From Ureibacillus xyleni (GTDB lineage Bacteria > Bacillota > Bacilli > Bacillales_A > Planococcaceae), in NCBI RefSeq assembly GCF_900217795.1, contig NZ_OBMQ01000010.1, positions 1-64,000 of the forward strand: DNA of 64,000 nucleotides. The letters run 5' to 3'. Of this stretch, positions 17,598-26,481 are shown in pieces. How positions within the stretch are numbered: position 1 is the stretch's first letter; the number at the start of each line of letters is the position of its first letter. The position numbers and the translations under genes are program-made. The notes under the pieces were generated by a model that saw only the letters and a program-made list of their open reading frames with translations, searched no databases and had not been told where the DNA came from.

Positions 17598-17717
17598 CTA
17601 TCTTTCTGTTACAAGACTTCGACCGCCATCATCTTCCCACCGATCAATATCAAATCGATCATCTTCCAATATTAGTGTGAGGCATGGAAGGAAACAAGTT
17701 TTTGATATTGTCATCAT
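17598..17717 (-). CDS. Candidate 39-residue small protein downstream of yunC
   Basis: An open frame of 39 codons begins with two ATGs (17717 and 17714) 40 bases after the yunC stop, same strand. The product opens with a hydrophobic segment with two cysteines (CFLPCLTLIL) and ends acidic and tryptophan-bearing (RFDIDRWEDDGG). The amino acid pattern looks protein-like rather than random, but the ribosome site (AAAAAGG) is very close to the start. I do not recognise a family. Confidence 0.4.
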   Translation of the reverse strand: MMTISKTCFLPCLTLILEDDRFDIDRWEDDGGRSLVTER

Positions 17718-17757
17718 CCTTTTTGGTTTAATCATTTTATTACATGTCCTATCTAAG

Positions 17758-18060
17758 CTAAATCATCTTCAGTAATGCTTCTTCACCAATCATGCCTTTT
17801 ACAATACCTAACTTTTCTGCTTCATACGTAACTGACTCTAGTGGAGCTTTTAGTAACTGGTCAATTGTTTTAACCCCAACGGCACGACCTGCAATGATTT
17901 TTCGATCTGCTAATTTACTGTTTAAAAGGCCGACATCTAAAGCACCGCACATAATATACCCGTTCTCATTTGAAACAGTTAACAATGTTGTCTTTGGCAA
18001 ACGCACAGTAACGGCAGTAAACATGTGTCCGTTTAATTCAATTGGCTCTATTGAAACCAT
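17758..18060 (-). CDS. yunC: YunC family protein (DUF1805)
   Basis: A 100-residue protein that matches Bacillus YunC closely in pattern: FTAVTVRLPKTTLL, NGYIMCGALDVGLLN, GRAVGVKTIDQLL and APLESVTYEAEKLGI. YunC is a conserved cytoplasmic protein of known fold but unknown function. AAAGGAG lies eight bases before ATG. It is divergent from the CcdA-like gene at 18175 and may be followed on the same transcript by the 39-codon frame at 17598-17717. Confidence 0.9.
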   Translation of the reverse strand: MVSIEPIELNGHMFTAVTVRLPKTTLLTVSNENGYIMCGALDVGLLNSKLADRKIIAGRAVGVKTIDQLLKAPLESVTYEAEKLGIVKGMIGEEALLKMI

Positions 18061-18174
18061 TTTTTTCGCTCCTTTCCTCTATATAAAATATGGAGTTAGG
18101 CGAAAAGTGTTCCCGTATACTCTTTTAAAACAATTTGCAAAATAGTAATGTTAGAGTGGAAAGGGGTTAGTTAT

Positions 18175-18909
18175 ATGTATAATTTGCTTTCAAATATAAG
18201 CAATTTTTTTAGTGAACCAATTTCTACTTTCTTAAATTCTTATGAGCATTCGCCGTTGATTATAGCCATCCTATTAGGACTGATCGGCGCATTTGCACCA
18301 TGTCAATTAACTGGCAATATAAGTGCCATTACCTTTTATGGATATCGAACGATTCAAAGAGAAAGTATATGGAAAGAGTTGGCTTTCTTTATTTTAGGGA
18401 AAGTCCTCGTATTTAGTTTGATTGGTTGGTTAGCGTGGATATTTGGACAAGTCTTTGAGCGTGAAATGACAATCTATTTTCCAATATTCCGTAAAATTAT
18501 TGGACCACTGTTAATCATTACAGGATTATTATTATTAGGAATATTGAAATTAAGGTTCATTGATCGTTTAACAACGAAAATACCACTAGTCATGAAAGAA
18601 GGAAAACTCGGCTCCTTTCTTTTAGGTGCAAGTTTTTCAATCGCTTTTTGCCCTACGATGTTCGTATTATTTTTTGTCTGGCTCATGCCAACAGTAGTCA
18701 ATACATCATACGGCTTTGTTTTACCAGCATTTTTTGGTTTGGCAACTTCGATTCCGCTACTTATCATTTTTGCTCTTATTGAAGCGTTCGATGCGAAACG
18801 GATTATTTTAAAACGAAGCAAAGGGATTGGATTATATGTTCACAGATTTGCAGGGGTAATATTAGTAATTATAGGCTTTTTCGATACAATCACTTACTGG
18901 GGGTTGTAA
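18175..18909 (+). CDS. CcdA/DsbD-like six-helix membrane protein
   Basis: A 244-residue membrane protein of the DsbD transmembrane/UreH-like superfamily. Two cysteines sit where thiol carriers of this fold have them: FAPCQLTGN in the first helix and IAFCPTMF in the central helix. This suggests transfer of reducing equivalents across the membrane, although the same fold also serves transport. The ATG at 18175 follows AAAGGGG by eight bases; the longer frame from 18148 lacks a ribosome site. No thioredoxin partner is adjacent, so the acceptor is unknown. Confidence 0.75.
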   Translation: MYNLLSNISNFFSEPISTFLNSYEHSPLIIAILLGLIGAFAPCQLTGNISAITFYGYRTIQRESIWKELAFFILGKVLVFSLIGWLAWIFGQVFEREMTIYFPIFRKIIGPLLIITGLLLLGILKLRFIDRLTTKIPLVMKEGKLGSFLLGASFSIAFCPTMFVLFFVWLMPTVVNTSYGFVLPAFFGLATSIPLLIIFALIEAFDAKRIILKRSKGIGLYVHRFAGVILVIIGFFDTITYWGL

Positions 18910-19158
18910 TGGAGGATTCTAGTGGTTTGGTCTTCTTCATAAAGCGGATGAAGGCCAAAATTGCAATAGAAATTGGAATTTATGTATAGAGCGAAAACTA
19001 AACATACCTCTTTTACATCTGTCAAAACAAACATAAAAAAACTTGCCATATAGTAATATATTATGAAAATTATATTCACGATTTTATATAAAAAAACTAC
19101 ATTTCTAAACGAAATTTATGGAATTTTCTTATCAATAGATACATAATAATATTAAAGT

Positions 19159-19183
19159 CCTAATGAGGTAAAAGGTTATTAGG
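19159..19183 (+). other. Inverted repeat in the 5' region of the chemoreceptor gene
   Basis: CCTAAT pairs with ATTAGG across 13 bases, 33 bases before the chemoreceptor start. The rest of 18910-19215 is AT-rich; I see neither a SigD promoter nor a gene in it. Confidence 0.35.
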
Positions 19184-19215
19184 AAAAAAGAAATCTAATA
19201 GAAGAAGAGGTATCT

Positions 19216-20943
19216 ATGAAAAGTTTACAAACAAAAATGCTTGTGATTTTTTCATCAATTTTTATTATTTCCACGCTCTTTATGAGTTATTTAATCTATG
19301 AATCTTCTACAAGACTTGTTGTGGATTCCATTAGTTCACAAGCAAAGCTAATTGCTGAGAAGGCTGTAACTAAAATTGATACAAACCAATATGAGCAAAT
19401 AACTCCTGAAACAGGCGAAACAGACTACTACTATGAACTTCGGGAAATACTAAATGATATTAAAGAAACAAATGGTCTAAATTACCTTTATACAATGAAC
19501 AGAAGAAGTAATGACAGTGGAACATACGAATACTTTTATGTGGTTGACGGATTTCCTTTAGACTCAGCTGATGCATCAACTATTGGCGATGTTGAAGAAA
19601 ATGAATATGAGGCATTAATCAATACGTTTGAAACTGGTGAAACTCAAGTAGGAGAACTCACATATGATAAAGAATATGGTGCCAACGTTTCAGCCTATGT
19701 TCCCATTAAAAATTCTAATGGCGATATGATTGGGCTAATTGGCGCAGATTACAATGGCGACCGTATTTACGAACTTATGAGCGATAAAAAACGAGAAGTA
19801 ATAGTCTATACAATTATTGCACTTCTTGTTATTGTCTGTGTGATTTACTTCGTTGCACGTATGATCAATCGCCCATTAAAACAATTAACAATGGAAATGC
19901 GTAAAGTTAAAATGGGGGACTTTACCGTTCGCTTAGAAACTTCTCGAAAAGATGAAATTGGCGAGCTTACGAATTCCTTCAACGACATGGTTAATAATGT
20001 AAAAAATATGATTCGAACGATTGATGATAGTTCGAAAAAATTAACTCTTTCTTCAGAGGAAATGTCTAGCACAGCGGAACACAATTCGAATATGACCGAG
20101 AACTTAACAGAAGCGATACATAATATTATGTATGGAGCTAAACGCCAAGTAGATATAATTGGGAATGCAGCTGATACGATTAAAGTCATGTCGAATGAGA
20201 TTATACAAATATCAAAAAATATAGCGGAAGTATCCTCTTCGTCTGAAATTGCAAATGAAACTTCTATTAATGGTAAGACTCAGCTTGAACAGGCAATACA
20301 ACAAATGGAAAAAATAAAGAATACTCAATATCATTCTTCAGAAGTTATTAAAGATCTTGGTGAAAAATCCAACGAAATTAATGAAATTGTGGTAATGATT
20401 ACAGATATTGCAAGTCAAACAAATCTACTAGCTTTGAATGCAGCCATCGAAGCGGCACGTGCAGGAGAATACGGAAAAGGGTTTGCTGTTGTATCTGATG
20501 AAGTACGAAAGCTTGCAGAACAATCTGGTGATGCGGCTAGCCGTATTGCTGGGTTAATTAAAGAAATACAAATGAAAACTAAAGATGCAATGGAAACGAT
20601 GATAAACAGTAACCATGAAGTTGATAAGGGAACAACCGTAATGGTTAATACAGGTGATGTTTTCAACAAAATAAATAATGCAATTCATGTTGTAACAGAT
20701 CAAATTGAACAAGTAAATACAACGATTGCACAACTTTCTCAAGGTAGTACAAAAATAGTAGAAATTATTAATGAAGTCTTTGAAATTGCCCGACAATCCT
20801 CTGATAAAACAACTGATTTTGCAGAACTTACAGAAGGTCAGTTAGCATTAACTGAAGAAGTATATGCATCTATTGAACAATTACGAGAAATGTCGGAACA
20901 GTTAGAAGAAATGGTAGGCCAATTTACGTTCGAAAAAAATTAA
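19216..20943 (+). CDS. Membrane methyl-accepting chemotaxis protein with Cache sensor
   Basis: A 575-residue chemoreceptor. A transmembrane helix (about residues 8-27) is followed by an extracytoplasmic Cache-like sensor (to about 193; [11 protein letters not shown] and [11 protein letters not shown] are typical), a second transmembrane helix (194-214), a HAMP domain ([19 protein letters not shown]) and the signalling coiled coil. The hairpin tip [29 protein letters not shown] is intact, so it should couple to CheA/CheW. The ligand is unknown. GAAGAGG precedes ATG. A forespore-type promoter for the next gene starts three bases after its stop. Confidence 0.92.
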   Translation: MKSLQTKMLVIFSSIFIISTLFMSYLIYESSTRLVVDSISSQAKLIAEKAVTKIDTNQYEQITPETGETDYYYELREILNDIKETNGLNYLYTMNRRSNDSGTYEYFYVVDGFPLDSADASTIGDVEENEYEALINTFETGETQVGELTYDKEYGANVSAYVPIKNSNGDMIGLIGADYNGDRIYELMSDKKREVIVYTIIALLVIVCVIYFVARMINRPLKQLTMEMRKVKMGDFTVRLETSRKDEIGELTNSFNDMVNNVKNMIRTIDDSSKKLTLSSEEMSSTAEHNSNMTENLTEAIHNIMYGAKRQVDIIGNAADTIKVMSNEIIQISKNIAEVSSSSEIANETSINGKTQLEQAIQQMEKIKNTQYHSSEVIKDLGEKSNEINEIVVMITDIASQTNLLALNAAIEAARAGEYGKGFAVVSDEVRKLAEQSGDAASRIAGLIKEIQMKTKDAMETMINSNHEVDKGTTVMVNTGDVFNKINNAIHVVTDQIEQVNTTIAQLSQGSTKIVEIINEVFEIARQSSDKTTDFAELTEGQLALTEEVYASIEQLREMSEQLEEMVGQFTFEKN

Positions 20944-20945
20944 AA

Positions 20946-20974
20946 GTATAGAAACGTTTTATTGTTCGATACTA
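20946..20974 (+). promoter_or_regulatory. Forespore (SigG/SigF-like) promoter of small gene 1
   Basis: GTATA (20946-20950), 17-base spacer, GATACTA (20968-20974). SigG promoters have GNATR and CATNNTA boxes about 17-18 bases apart. The first -10 base is off-consensus here. The same layout recurs before small gene 2, and a perfect version drives the ger operon at 26415. Confidence 0.6.
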
Positions 20975-21024
20975 AAAAAGATTTCACTATAGGAATCAAT
21001 CATGATGAATAAGGGGTGTTATCG

Positions 21025-21180
21025 ATGGGTAAAAAGGGTCTACTTGATCCAAATTCTGATAAGACTCACCGAAACTGGGAAAAGCCGAAATTTCAAAAAT
21101 CTCAAATGAATGGTGAAACGAAAGTAACACCGCATAACCAACGTTTGAGGGAAGGCGATTTTGACGCTAGACAGCTTTAG
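21025..21180 (+). CDS. Small hydrophilic protein, tandem copy 1
   Basis: A 51-residue basic, hydrophilic protein: MGKKGLLDPNS, then THRNWEKPKFQKSQMNG, then a Gln/Arg-rich tail ending DFDARQL. AAGGGG lies about seven bases before ATG. It is paralogous to the next gene, and both promoters, 5' leaders (catgatgaa, ggggtgttatcga) and terminators are conserved, so it is a duplicated transcription unit. The promoter type implies expression in the developing spore. Size and composition recall small acid-soluble spore proteins, but I cannot match it to a named Ssp family. Confidence 0.7.
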   Translation: MGKKGLLDPNSDKTHRNWEKPKFQKSQMNGETKVTPHNQRLREGDFDARQL

Positions 21181-21211
21181 CGCATCATGGAGATTTTTAG
21201 TGAATCTTATG

Positions 21212-21239
21212 CCCGGAATGAATTTTCCGGGTTTTTTTT
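21212..21239 (+). terminator. Terminator of small gene 1
   Basis: CCCGGAA pairs with TTCCGGG, followed by eight T. Confidence 0.9.
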
Positions 21240-21268
21240 GTATAAATTAGGTGAGTTGATCAATACTA
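21240..21268 (+). promoter_or_regulatory. Forespore (SigG/SigF-like) promoter of small gene 2
   Basis: GTATA (21240-21244), 17-base spacer, AATACTA (21262-21268). Box sequences and spacing match the promoter of copy 1, while the spacers differ. This is what functional conservation after duplication would give. Confidence 0.6.
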
Positions 21269-21319
21269 AATATGATTTCACATTAGGGAATCAAACATGA
21301 TGAACAGGGGTGTTATCGA

Positions 21320-21472
21320 ATGGGTAGGAAGGGTCTATTTGGCTCGAATTCTCTGAAGAATCACCGAAACTGGGGAAAGCCTAAGATTCAAAAATCTCGA
21401 ATGAATGGTCAGATGGAGGTTTCTCTTCAAAACCAAATTTTGAGAAGTGAAGCGAAAGCTAGACAGTTTTAA
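21320..21472 (+). CDS. Small hydrophilic protein, tandem copy 2
   Basis: A 50-residue paralogue of the preceding gene: MGRKGLFGSNS, NHRNWGKPKIQKSRMNG and a tail ending AKARQF. The shared core HRNWxKPKxQKSxMNG is the conserved part; the C-terminal third has drifted but keeps the final ARQ. Its start lies 295 bases after the start of copy 1. The unit has its own forespore-type promoter and a CCCGG terminator. Function unknown. Confidence 0.7.
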   Translation: MGRKGLFGSNSLKNHRNWGKPKIQKSRMNGQMEVSLQNQILRSEAKARQF

Positions 21473-21501
21473 AGCATCATGAAGATTTCAGTGAGTCATT
21501 G

Positions 21502-21523
21502 CCCGGATTTTTCCGGGTTTTTA
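21502..21523 (+). terminator. Terminator of small gene 2
   Basis: CCCGGA pairs with TCCGGG across four bases, then a T run. It is similar to the terminator of copy 1. Confidence 0.85.
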
Positions 21524-21647
21524 TTTTGCAGAAAATGAATAAATAAGCAAAAGAAAATAGCTTTGGTATTGAAGGGTAGAAAGAGTTCGTACTATCAATA
21601 TTTTCATTACAACAATCCCGAAATGATTATTAGGAGGGATTTTCGTT

Positions 21648-21725
21648 ATGATTAACGCAGAGAACAATTCAAAGTTTGAAAATCCACCCAAAATGTCTGG
21701 AAAAGAATCTAATCTCAAATTATGA
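21648..21725 (+). CDS. Candidate 25-residue peptide, third cassette
   Basis: A 25-codon frame with an excellent ribosome site (TAGGAGGGA) and its own terminator directly after the stop. The product (opening MINAENNSKFENPPKMSG) shares hydrophilic, Asn/Lys-rich composition with the two upstream genes but only weak similarity (KF..PPKMSG versus KPKFQKSQMNG). It may be a shortened or diverged third copy of the cassette. I could not find a clear promoter box pair. Confidence 0.5.
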   Translation: MINAENNSKFENPPKMSGKESNLKL

Positions 21726-21731
21726 AATTAG

Positions 21732-21758
21732 CCTGGAAACTTAGTTTTCCGGGTTTTT
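21732..21758 (+). terminator. Terminator of the third cassette
   Basis: CCTGGAAA pairs with TTTTCCGGG (one G-U), then a T run. It resembles the two preceding terminators. Confidence 0.85.
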
Positions 21759-21895
21759 TGTTTATTATTTATTAATTACTTTTGTTCGGGATAGATAGAG
21801 ATTCTTTCTCGAAATGTTGTTTAAAGTTGAATCAGTTCTTCCAAGGCTAGTCGTCTTTTGCTCGTTATCCTAAGAGGTCACCGGATGACAATGTC

Positions 21896-22291
21896 TTAAT
21901 TCATCACTGTATAGTCAGCTTCAACTTGACTATCAGGCGGTGCAATCAATGCCTTTGCATCTGAGCTTAAAGCACCATATATCTTTGGATTTGATAAAAG
22001 GTCTTTTTGTAAAAATGTGAAACGCTTAATTTCAGAAAATCTACAATCATAAGCTAATTTATTTATATGACGAATAATTAGTTGCGTTTCTCTTGAATAT
22101 AATTCTTTATTACTTTCGTCGTTTAAATCATGGACACAGTTAAGTAGAGTCAGTGCTTCCATACTTAATTTAGAACGGATATAAGGTCTTTTAAATTTTT
22201 CTTCATTTAGTTCAATAATCTTACGAGCTAGTGAATAATCGCTCTTACCAATAGCTTTTTCTAGTAATAAAATGTCACGGTCTATTTTCAT
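21896..22291 (-). CDS. Hypothetical helical protein
   Basis: A 131-residue, probably all-helical soluble protein (MKIDRDILLLEKAIGKSDYSLARKIIELNEEKF) with repeat-like helix pairs. I do not recognise the family. I start at 22291, where GGAGG lies eight bases upstream; the frame opens five codons earlier. It is a single gene convergent to the small-gene array. The 360 bases beyond its start (22292-22652) are AT-rich and hold no gene or clear promoter I can defend. Confidence 0.6.
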   Translation of the reverse strand: MKIDRDILLLEKAIGKSDYSLARKIIELNEEKFKRPYIRSKLSMEALTLLNCVHDLNDESNKELYSRETQLIIRHINKLAYDCRFSEIKRFTFLQKDLLSNPKIYGALSSDAKALIAPPDSQVEADYTVMN

Positions 22292-22652
22292 AATAGGTTC
22301 CTCCATTCTATAGAAAATATTACTACTTTCGTTTTTGATTATAACATTAAGATTGGACTATATGGAACATTAAGGAAATAAAATTATGCGACATTTTATT
22401 TACAAGAATGTTAAGAAAAAAGGAAATTTAATTATAAAGCTAGTGTTTTATTTTTTTTTATGTTAATGTTCATATCTAACGCAATATTAAAATACTCTAT
22501 AATCTGCCCTAATAAAACATTTTAATAAAGAGAAACTAGTTAAAGCATTCTAGGTCCCTAGACGGATATGAAACTAACTCTATAGTCGGTTACCAAAGGG
22601 TTTTAAATCTATTATATTTTTATTAAAAGACGATAATTTGAAAGGAATTTTT

Positions 22653-23207
22653 ATGGAGAGGAAAAAAATATACTTATTATTCACTGACACTGGCTCAATG
22701 CTAACGAAGATGATTAAGTTATATACAAAAAAGCCCTATAATCATGCTTCCATTGTGTTTGATGAGCAACTGATGGAAGTATATAGTTTCGGACGTAAAA
22801 AACCTCGTAATCCTTTTGTCGGTGGCTTTGTATATGAAGATGTGCGACAAGGTCTTTTTATAAATGCTAGATGTGCAATTTATAGTTGTAATGTAACGGA
22901 AGATCAAATTGAAAAAATGCGATCATTTATAAATAAAATTGAGAAAGAAAAGCATTTATACCGATACAATTTATTAGGACTTATTTCATTTATTATTAAT
23001 AAGCCACTTCATCGTAAAAATGCATATTTTTGCTCTGAATTTGTTGCGCGAGTATTAAATGAAGGAGAATTGCTCAGTTTTCAAAAACCCCATGCCTTAA
23101 TATCTCCATACGATTTACAAAACATTGAAGCTCTTAAATTAGAGTATGAAGGTCAATTAGCTCACTTATGTACTGATTTACCAAAAGAGTACTCAATGGT
23201 TATATAA
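22653..23207 (+). CDS. YiiX/NlpC-P60-like permuted papain-fold protein
   Basis: A 184-residue protein with the layout of permuted papain-like (YaeF/YiiX) proteins: the histidine comes first (KPYNHASIVFDEQLMEVYSFG), the cysteine late (NAYFCSEFVARVLNEGELL). Such proteins act as thioesterases, amidases or lipid-linked hydrolases; the substrate is unknown. No signal peptide is seen. The ATG at 22653 has AAAGGA six bases upstream, which decides against the TTG frame opening at 22638. A strong terminator follows. Confidence 0.7.
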   Translation: MERKKIYLLFTDTGSMLTKMIKLYTKKPYNHASIVFDEQLMEVYSFGRKKPRNPFVGGFVYEDVRQGLFINARCAIYSCNVTEDQIEKMRSFINKIEKEKHLYRYNLLGLISFIINKPLHRKNAYFCSEFVARVLNEGELLSFQKPHALISPYDLQNIEALKLEYEGQLAHLCTDLPKEYSMVI

Positions 23208-23213
23208 ATGTGA

Positions 23214-23247
23214 ACATCACCAGCAAAAAGTTGGTGGTGTTTTTTTA
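23214..23247 (+). terminator. Rho-independent terminator
   Basis: ACATCACCA pairs with TGGTGGTGT, followed by a run of T. Confidence 0.88.
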
Positions 23248-23311
23248 TTATCGAATAAAGTAAAAACTCTTTAGAAAGAATAGGGATAGTTTAAAAAAAG
23301 AGGTGAAAAAA

Positions 23312-24568
23312 GTGGACAATCAAATGCCACGGGAAGAAGGACTTGATCACAGTCTAAGCCTTTTAAAAGAAGGATATCGTTTTATTGTAAATCGAAAAGA
23401 ACATTTAAACTCAGATGTTTTTGAAACAAGGTTGTTAGGTAAAAGAGCAATATGTATGGTAGGTAGTGAAGCTGCCGAACTTTTTTATGATGAGGACAAG
23501 TTCCAGAGAAGTGATGCTGCACCAAATCGTATCGTTCAGACTTTGTTTGGAAAAAACAGTGTGCAAACATTAGATGGGGACGAACACCGAAGCAGAAAAG
23601 AATTATTGATGTCTGTTATGACTACTGAGCACATAAACAAACTGATTGATATTACAGAAATGCAGTGGGAGAAATCCTTAGATGAATGGATAAAGATGGA
23701 TCAAATCGCGCTATATGAAGAGGTAAAAGAGCTACTATGCAAAGTAGCGTTTAAGTGGATTGGAGCACCTCTTCATGAAGACGATGTAAAAACGATGACC
23801 AAAGAGCTCGCTACAATGTTTGAATCTCCAGCTGCAATTGGACCTGCTCATTGGATGGGAAGAACACTACGTAATGCTATTGAAAAAAACATCCAACAAC
23901 TCATTCAAGATACTCGGGAAGGAAAGATAAGTTTTCCTAGAGAGTCGGTCTTGCATAAATTCTCCAATTACAAAGACTTAAATGGAGAGCTATTAGATGT
24001 TGAAATTGCTGCTGTTGAAGTAATCAATATGCTTCGACCAATTGTGGCAATTGCCATTTATATTAACTTTACAATGCTTGCCTTACTTCAATTCCCGGAA
24101 CAAAAACAAAAGCTAAAAATGTATGGCGATTACACTAAAATGTTTGTTCAAGAAGTAAGACGTTTTTATCCATTCTTTCCATTTGTAGCTGCAAAAGTAA
24201 AAAGAGATTTCACATGGAATGGTTATCAATTTAAAGAGGGCACATTAACACTTTTAGATCTTTATGGTACAAACCATGATCCAAAAATTTGGGATACTCC
24301 TGAAGAATTTAGCCCTGAACGATTTGCACATTGGGAAGGGACACCCTTTAGCTTTATCCCACAAGGTGGTGGCGATTACTATTTAGGCCATCGATGCGCG
24401 GGTGAAGGAATTACCATTAAATTAATGAAAATTGGATTGGATTATTTAGTAAATAAAATGGAGTATGAAGTGCCCGAACAAGATTTACATTTTGAATTGG
24501 ATGATATCCCAAGCATTCCAAAAAGTAAAATTGTCTTAAAAAATGTTCAAAGGGTAAACACTCAATAA
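23312..24568 (+). CDS. Cytochrome P450 CYP152, fatty-acid peroxygenase
   Basis: A 418-residue P450 of the CYP152 (BS-beta, CypC/YbdT) class, which hydroxylates or decarboxylates fatty acids with hydrogen peroxide and needs no reductase. MLRPIVAIA (about residue 236) carries the Arg-Pro pair that replaces the usual acid-alcohol pair and binds the fatty-acid carboxylate. [18 protein letters not shown] holds the heme-thiolate cysteine, and [13 protein letters not shown] is the ExxR helix. I start at GTG 23312 (AGAGGTGA five to six bases upstream); GTG 23303 is also possible. It stands alone with its own terminator. Confidence 0.9.
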   Translation: MDNQMPREEGLDHSLSLLKEGYRFIVNRKEHLNSDVFETRLLGKRAICMVGSEAAELFYDEDKFQRSDAAPNRIVQTLFGKNSVQTLDGDEHRSRKELLMSVMTTEHINKLIDITEMQWEKSLDEWIKMDQIALYEEVKELLCKVAFKWIGAPLHEDDVKTMTKELATMFESPAAIGPAHWMGRTLRNAIEKNIQQLIQDTREGKISFPRESVLHKFSNYKDLNGELLDVEIAAVEVINMLRPIVAIAIYINFTMLALLQFPEQKQKLKMYGDYTKMFVQEVRRFYPFFPFVAAKVKRDFTWNGYQFKEGTLTLLDLYGTNHDPKIWDTPEEFSPERFAHWEGTPFSFIPQGGGDYYLGHRCAGEGITIKLMKIGLDYLVNKMEYEVPEQDLHFELDDIPSIPKSKIVLKNVQRVNTQ

Positions 24569-24573
24569 ATTGT

Positions 24574-24609
24574 AAGCAGACATTGAAAGAGATGTCTGCT
24601 TATTTTTTT
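24574..24609 (+). terminator. Rho-independent terminator
   Basis: AAGCAGACA pairs with TGTCTGCTT, followed by ATTTTTTT. Confidence 0.88.
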
Positions 24610-24744
24610 GCATTATACCCGATTATTTTGATAAAAATCTACAATCGATAATTGTAATCTAAAACCTTTATCCTACTTTTTTATTTCATATTTTTATTTT
24701 CTTCGATAAAATAAACTGATTGATATAAATAAAGGAGTTTTAAT

Positions 24745-25182
24745 ATGGGTGAATTAGATACAAAGAAACAACTAGCATTGGAACAATATAAAGAAATCAA
24801 GGCTTCCAGAAGACATTATAGTAATTTGAGATTTGCGCTCTTTCCTGTGTATTTTGCGATTCAGTTTGGACTTGTACAAGTGGCTCAAAAATCAACGGAT
24901 GAAGAGTTATTATTCTCGAATTTTGTTATGCCTATCTGTGGAATATTATTGACGTATGTATTTTGGACAATTGAAACAAGAATAAATGTTTATTACAAAG
25001 ATTTAGAATTAACGGGGAACATTCTTGAAGACTATTTGGAGTTTGAACATAAAATGATGCATAAATATAGTAAAAAATCATTTTTGAATAATACAAAACT
25101 TTCGATTGGAGTCGTGTATACTGTTTTCTTCTTATACTGGTTGATTGTTTTATCTATGGAAATAGTAGAAAAAGTATCCTAA
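24745..25182 (+). CDS. Hypothetical membrane protein
   Basis: A 145-residue protein with an N-terminal amphipathic stretch and three hydrophobic segments (about residues 30-46, 57-75 and 120-139). I do not recognise a family. AAAGGAG lies eight bases before ATG. It is a single gene between the P450 and the DinB-like pair. Nothing here points to its function. Confidence 0.6.
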   Translation: MGELDTKKQLALEQYKEIKASRRHYSNLRFALFPVYFAIQFGLVQVAQKSTDEELLFSNFVMPICGILLTYVFWTIETRINVYYKDLELTGNILEDYLEFEHKMMHKYSKKSFLNNTKLSIGVVYTVFFLYWLIVLSMEIVEKVS

Positions 25183-25250
25183 TTTTAAAAGGAAATTTAA
25201 CACGCATATCGAACACATATTTAAAGGGAAACTTTTAGGAGTTGAATTTC

Positions 25251-25721
25251 TTGCTAAAAAATAAGGAAAACTTATTAATCTACTTTGAAAATTCTATTGA
25301 TCGCGTGAAGAGATTAACCGCAATAACAGAAGAACAGTGGAGAACTCCTATTGCTGAAGGGAAGTGGTCTATTGCTGAAATTGTTGGCCACTTAATACCA
25401 TGGGACCGCTACATCACTGAACAACGATTGCCATTTTTGTTACGGGATAAGGACCTACCAAATAGTCCGGATGTGAATCAACTGAATCAACAAGCTGCCA
25501 CATTAAGCAGAATGAAAACAAAAGGTGAGATAATAGAAGAGTTTATTGCAAACAGAAGAAAATTAATTATTGCGATTAATAATATTCCTGTTGAAATTTG
25601 GGAAAAGGAATTTATGATAGGTTCTTCTACATTAACTTTGTATAACTACTTGTTAGGTATTATAGAGCATGACGAACATCATTTTGAACAGATTCAAAGT
25701 GCATTAAAAGTCTCATCATAA
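25251..25721 (+). CDS. DinB-family four-helix protein
   Basis: A 156-residue DinB/YfiT superfamily protein. KWSIAEIVGHLIPWDRYI and GIIEHDEHHFEQI provide the histidines that bind a divalent metal in this fold. Members are thiol S-transferases or hydrolases, often using bacillithiol. I place the start at TTG 25251, nine bases after AGGAG; TTG at 25242 sits right against the ribosome site. It lies 23 bases before a second DinB-fold gene, so they probably share a transcript. The substrate is unknown. Confidence 0.78.
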   Translation: MLKNKENLLIYFENSIDRVKRLTAITEEQWRTPIAEGKWSIAEIVGHLIPWDRYITEQRLPFLLRDKDLPNSPDVNQLNQQAATLSRMKTKGEIIEEFIANRRKLIIAINNIPVEIWEKEFMIGSSTLTLYNYLLGIIEHDEHHFEQIQSALKVSS

Positions 25722-25744
25722 TTTACAAGAAAAGAGTGAGCATC

Positions 25745-26260
25745 GTGGACAACATAAAATATCCTATAGGCCAATTTGAAGTGCCGGAAGATATTACAGA
25801 AAAGCAATTGAATAAATGGATTTCCGAAATTTCTACATTTCCTTTAGTTTTAAATAAAGTTGTCGGAAACCTAAATGAGGTAGAACAACAATTAACTTAT
25901 CGTCAAGGTGCTTGGACGATTAAACAATTAGTTCATCATATAGCAGATGCCCAAATCAATTATTATACAAGAATAAAATTAGCTTTAACGGAAGACAATC
26001 CTACAATTAAACCTTTTGAGGAAAATGAGTGGGCTTCATTAGTAGATTCGGATGTTCCTTTACTTGCTTCAATTAAAATAATAGAAGGAATTAATGAGCG
26101 TTTTTCATTTTTACTTGAACATTTAACTGAGGAACAATTGAACAAATTCTTTTCTCACCCAGTTACAGGGAAACAAACAATTCCTACTACAATCGGTTTC
26201 TGTTCTTGGCATATTCACCACCATTTGGCACATATTAAACTAGCGTTGGAAAATAAATAA
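25745..26260 (+). CDS. YfiT-like DinB-fold bacillithiol transferase/hydrolase
   Basis: A 171-residue protein that follows Bacillus YfiT along its length: IKYPIGQFEVPEDIT, YRQGAWTIKQLVHHIADAQINYYTRIKLALTEDNPTIKPF and FCSWHIHHHLAHI. The three conserved histidines form the metal site. The YfiT/BstA group conjugates bacillithiol to electrophiles. The start may be GTG 25745 (used) or GTG 25736. Together with the preceding gene it forms a likely thiol-detoxification pair. Confidence 0.82.
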   Translation: MDNIKYPIGQFEVPEDITEKQLNKWISEISTFPLVLNKVVGNLNEVEQQLTYRQGAWTIKQLVHHIADAQINYYTRIKLALTEDNPTIKPFEENEWASLVDSDVPLLASIKIIEGINERFSFLLEHLTEEQLNKFFSHPVTGKQTIPTTIGFCSWHIHHHLAHIKLALENK

Positions 26261-26274
26261 GATAAGTACAACAG

Positions 26275-26306
26275 ATCTCTCCATTATAATTTGGAGGGAT
26301 TTTTTT
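26275..26306 (+). terminator. Rho-independent terminator
   Basis: ATCTCTCCA pairs with TTGGAGGGAT, followed by a T run. Confidence 0.85.
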
Positions 26307-26414
26307 ATGGGTAAAAGTTTCCCTGAATAAAAGATATTTAGAATATATCCTTGGTGTGTAATTAAAACTGCAGACAAAACAGAGAATTAACTAGTACGGG
26401 TAATACATTTTTAT

Positions 26415-26443
26415 GTATGGGAAATTTTTCACGAAACATACTA
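26415..26443 (+). promoter_or_regulatory. SigG promoter of the ger operon
   Basis: GTATG (26415-26419), 17-base spacer, CATACTA (26437-26443): a full match to the SigG boxes GNATR and CATNNTA. It lies 38 bases before the start at 26482, so the frame opening at 26413 cannot be the true gene start. Confidence 0.8.
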
Positions 26444-26481
26444 ATTACAATTGTTTTAGAGTATTGAAAGTAGGTGTTAGT

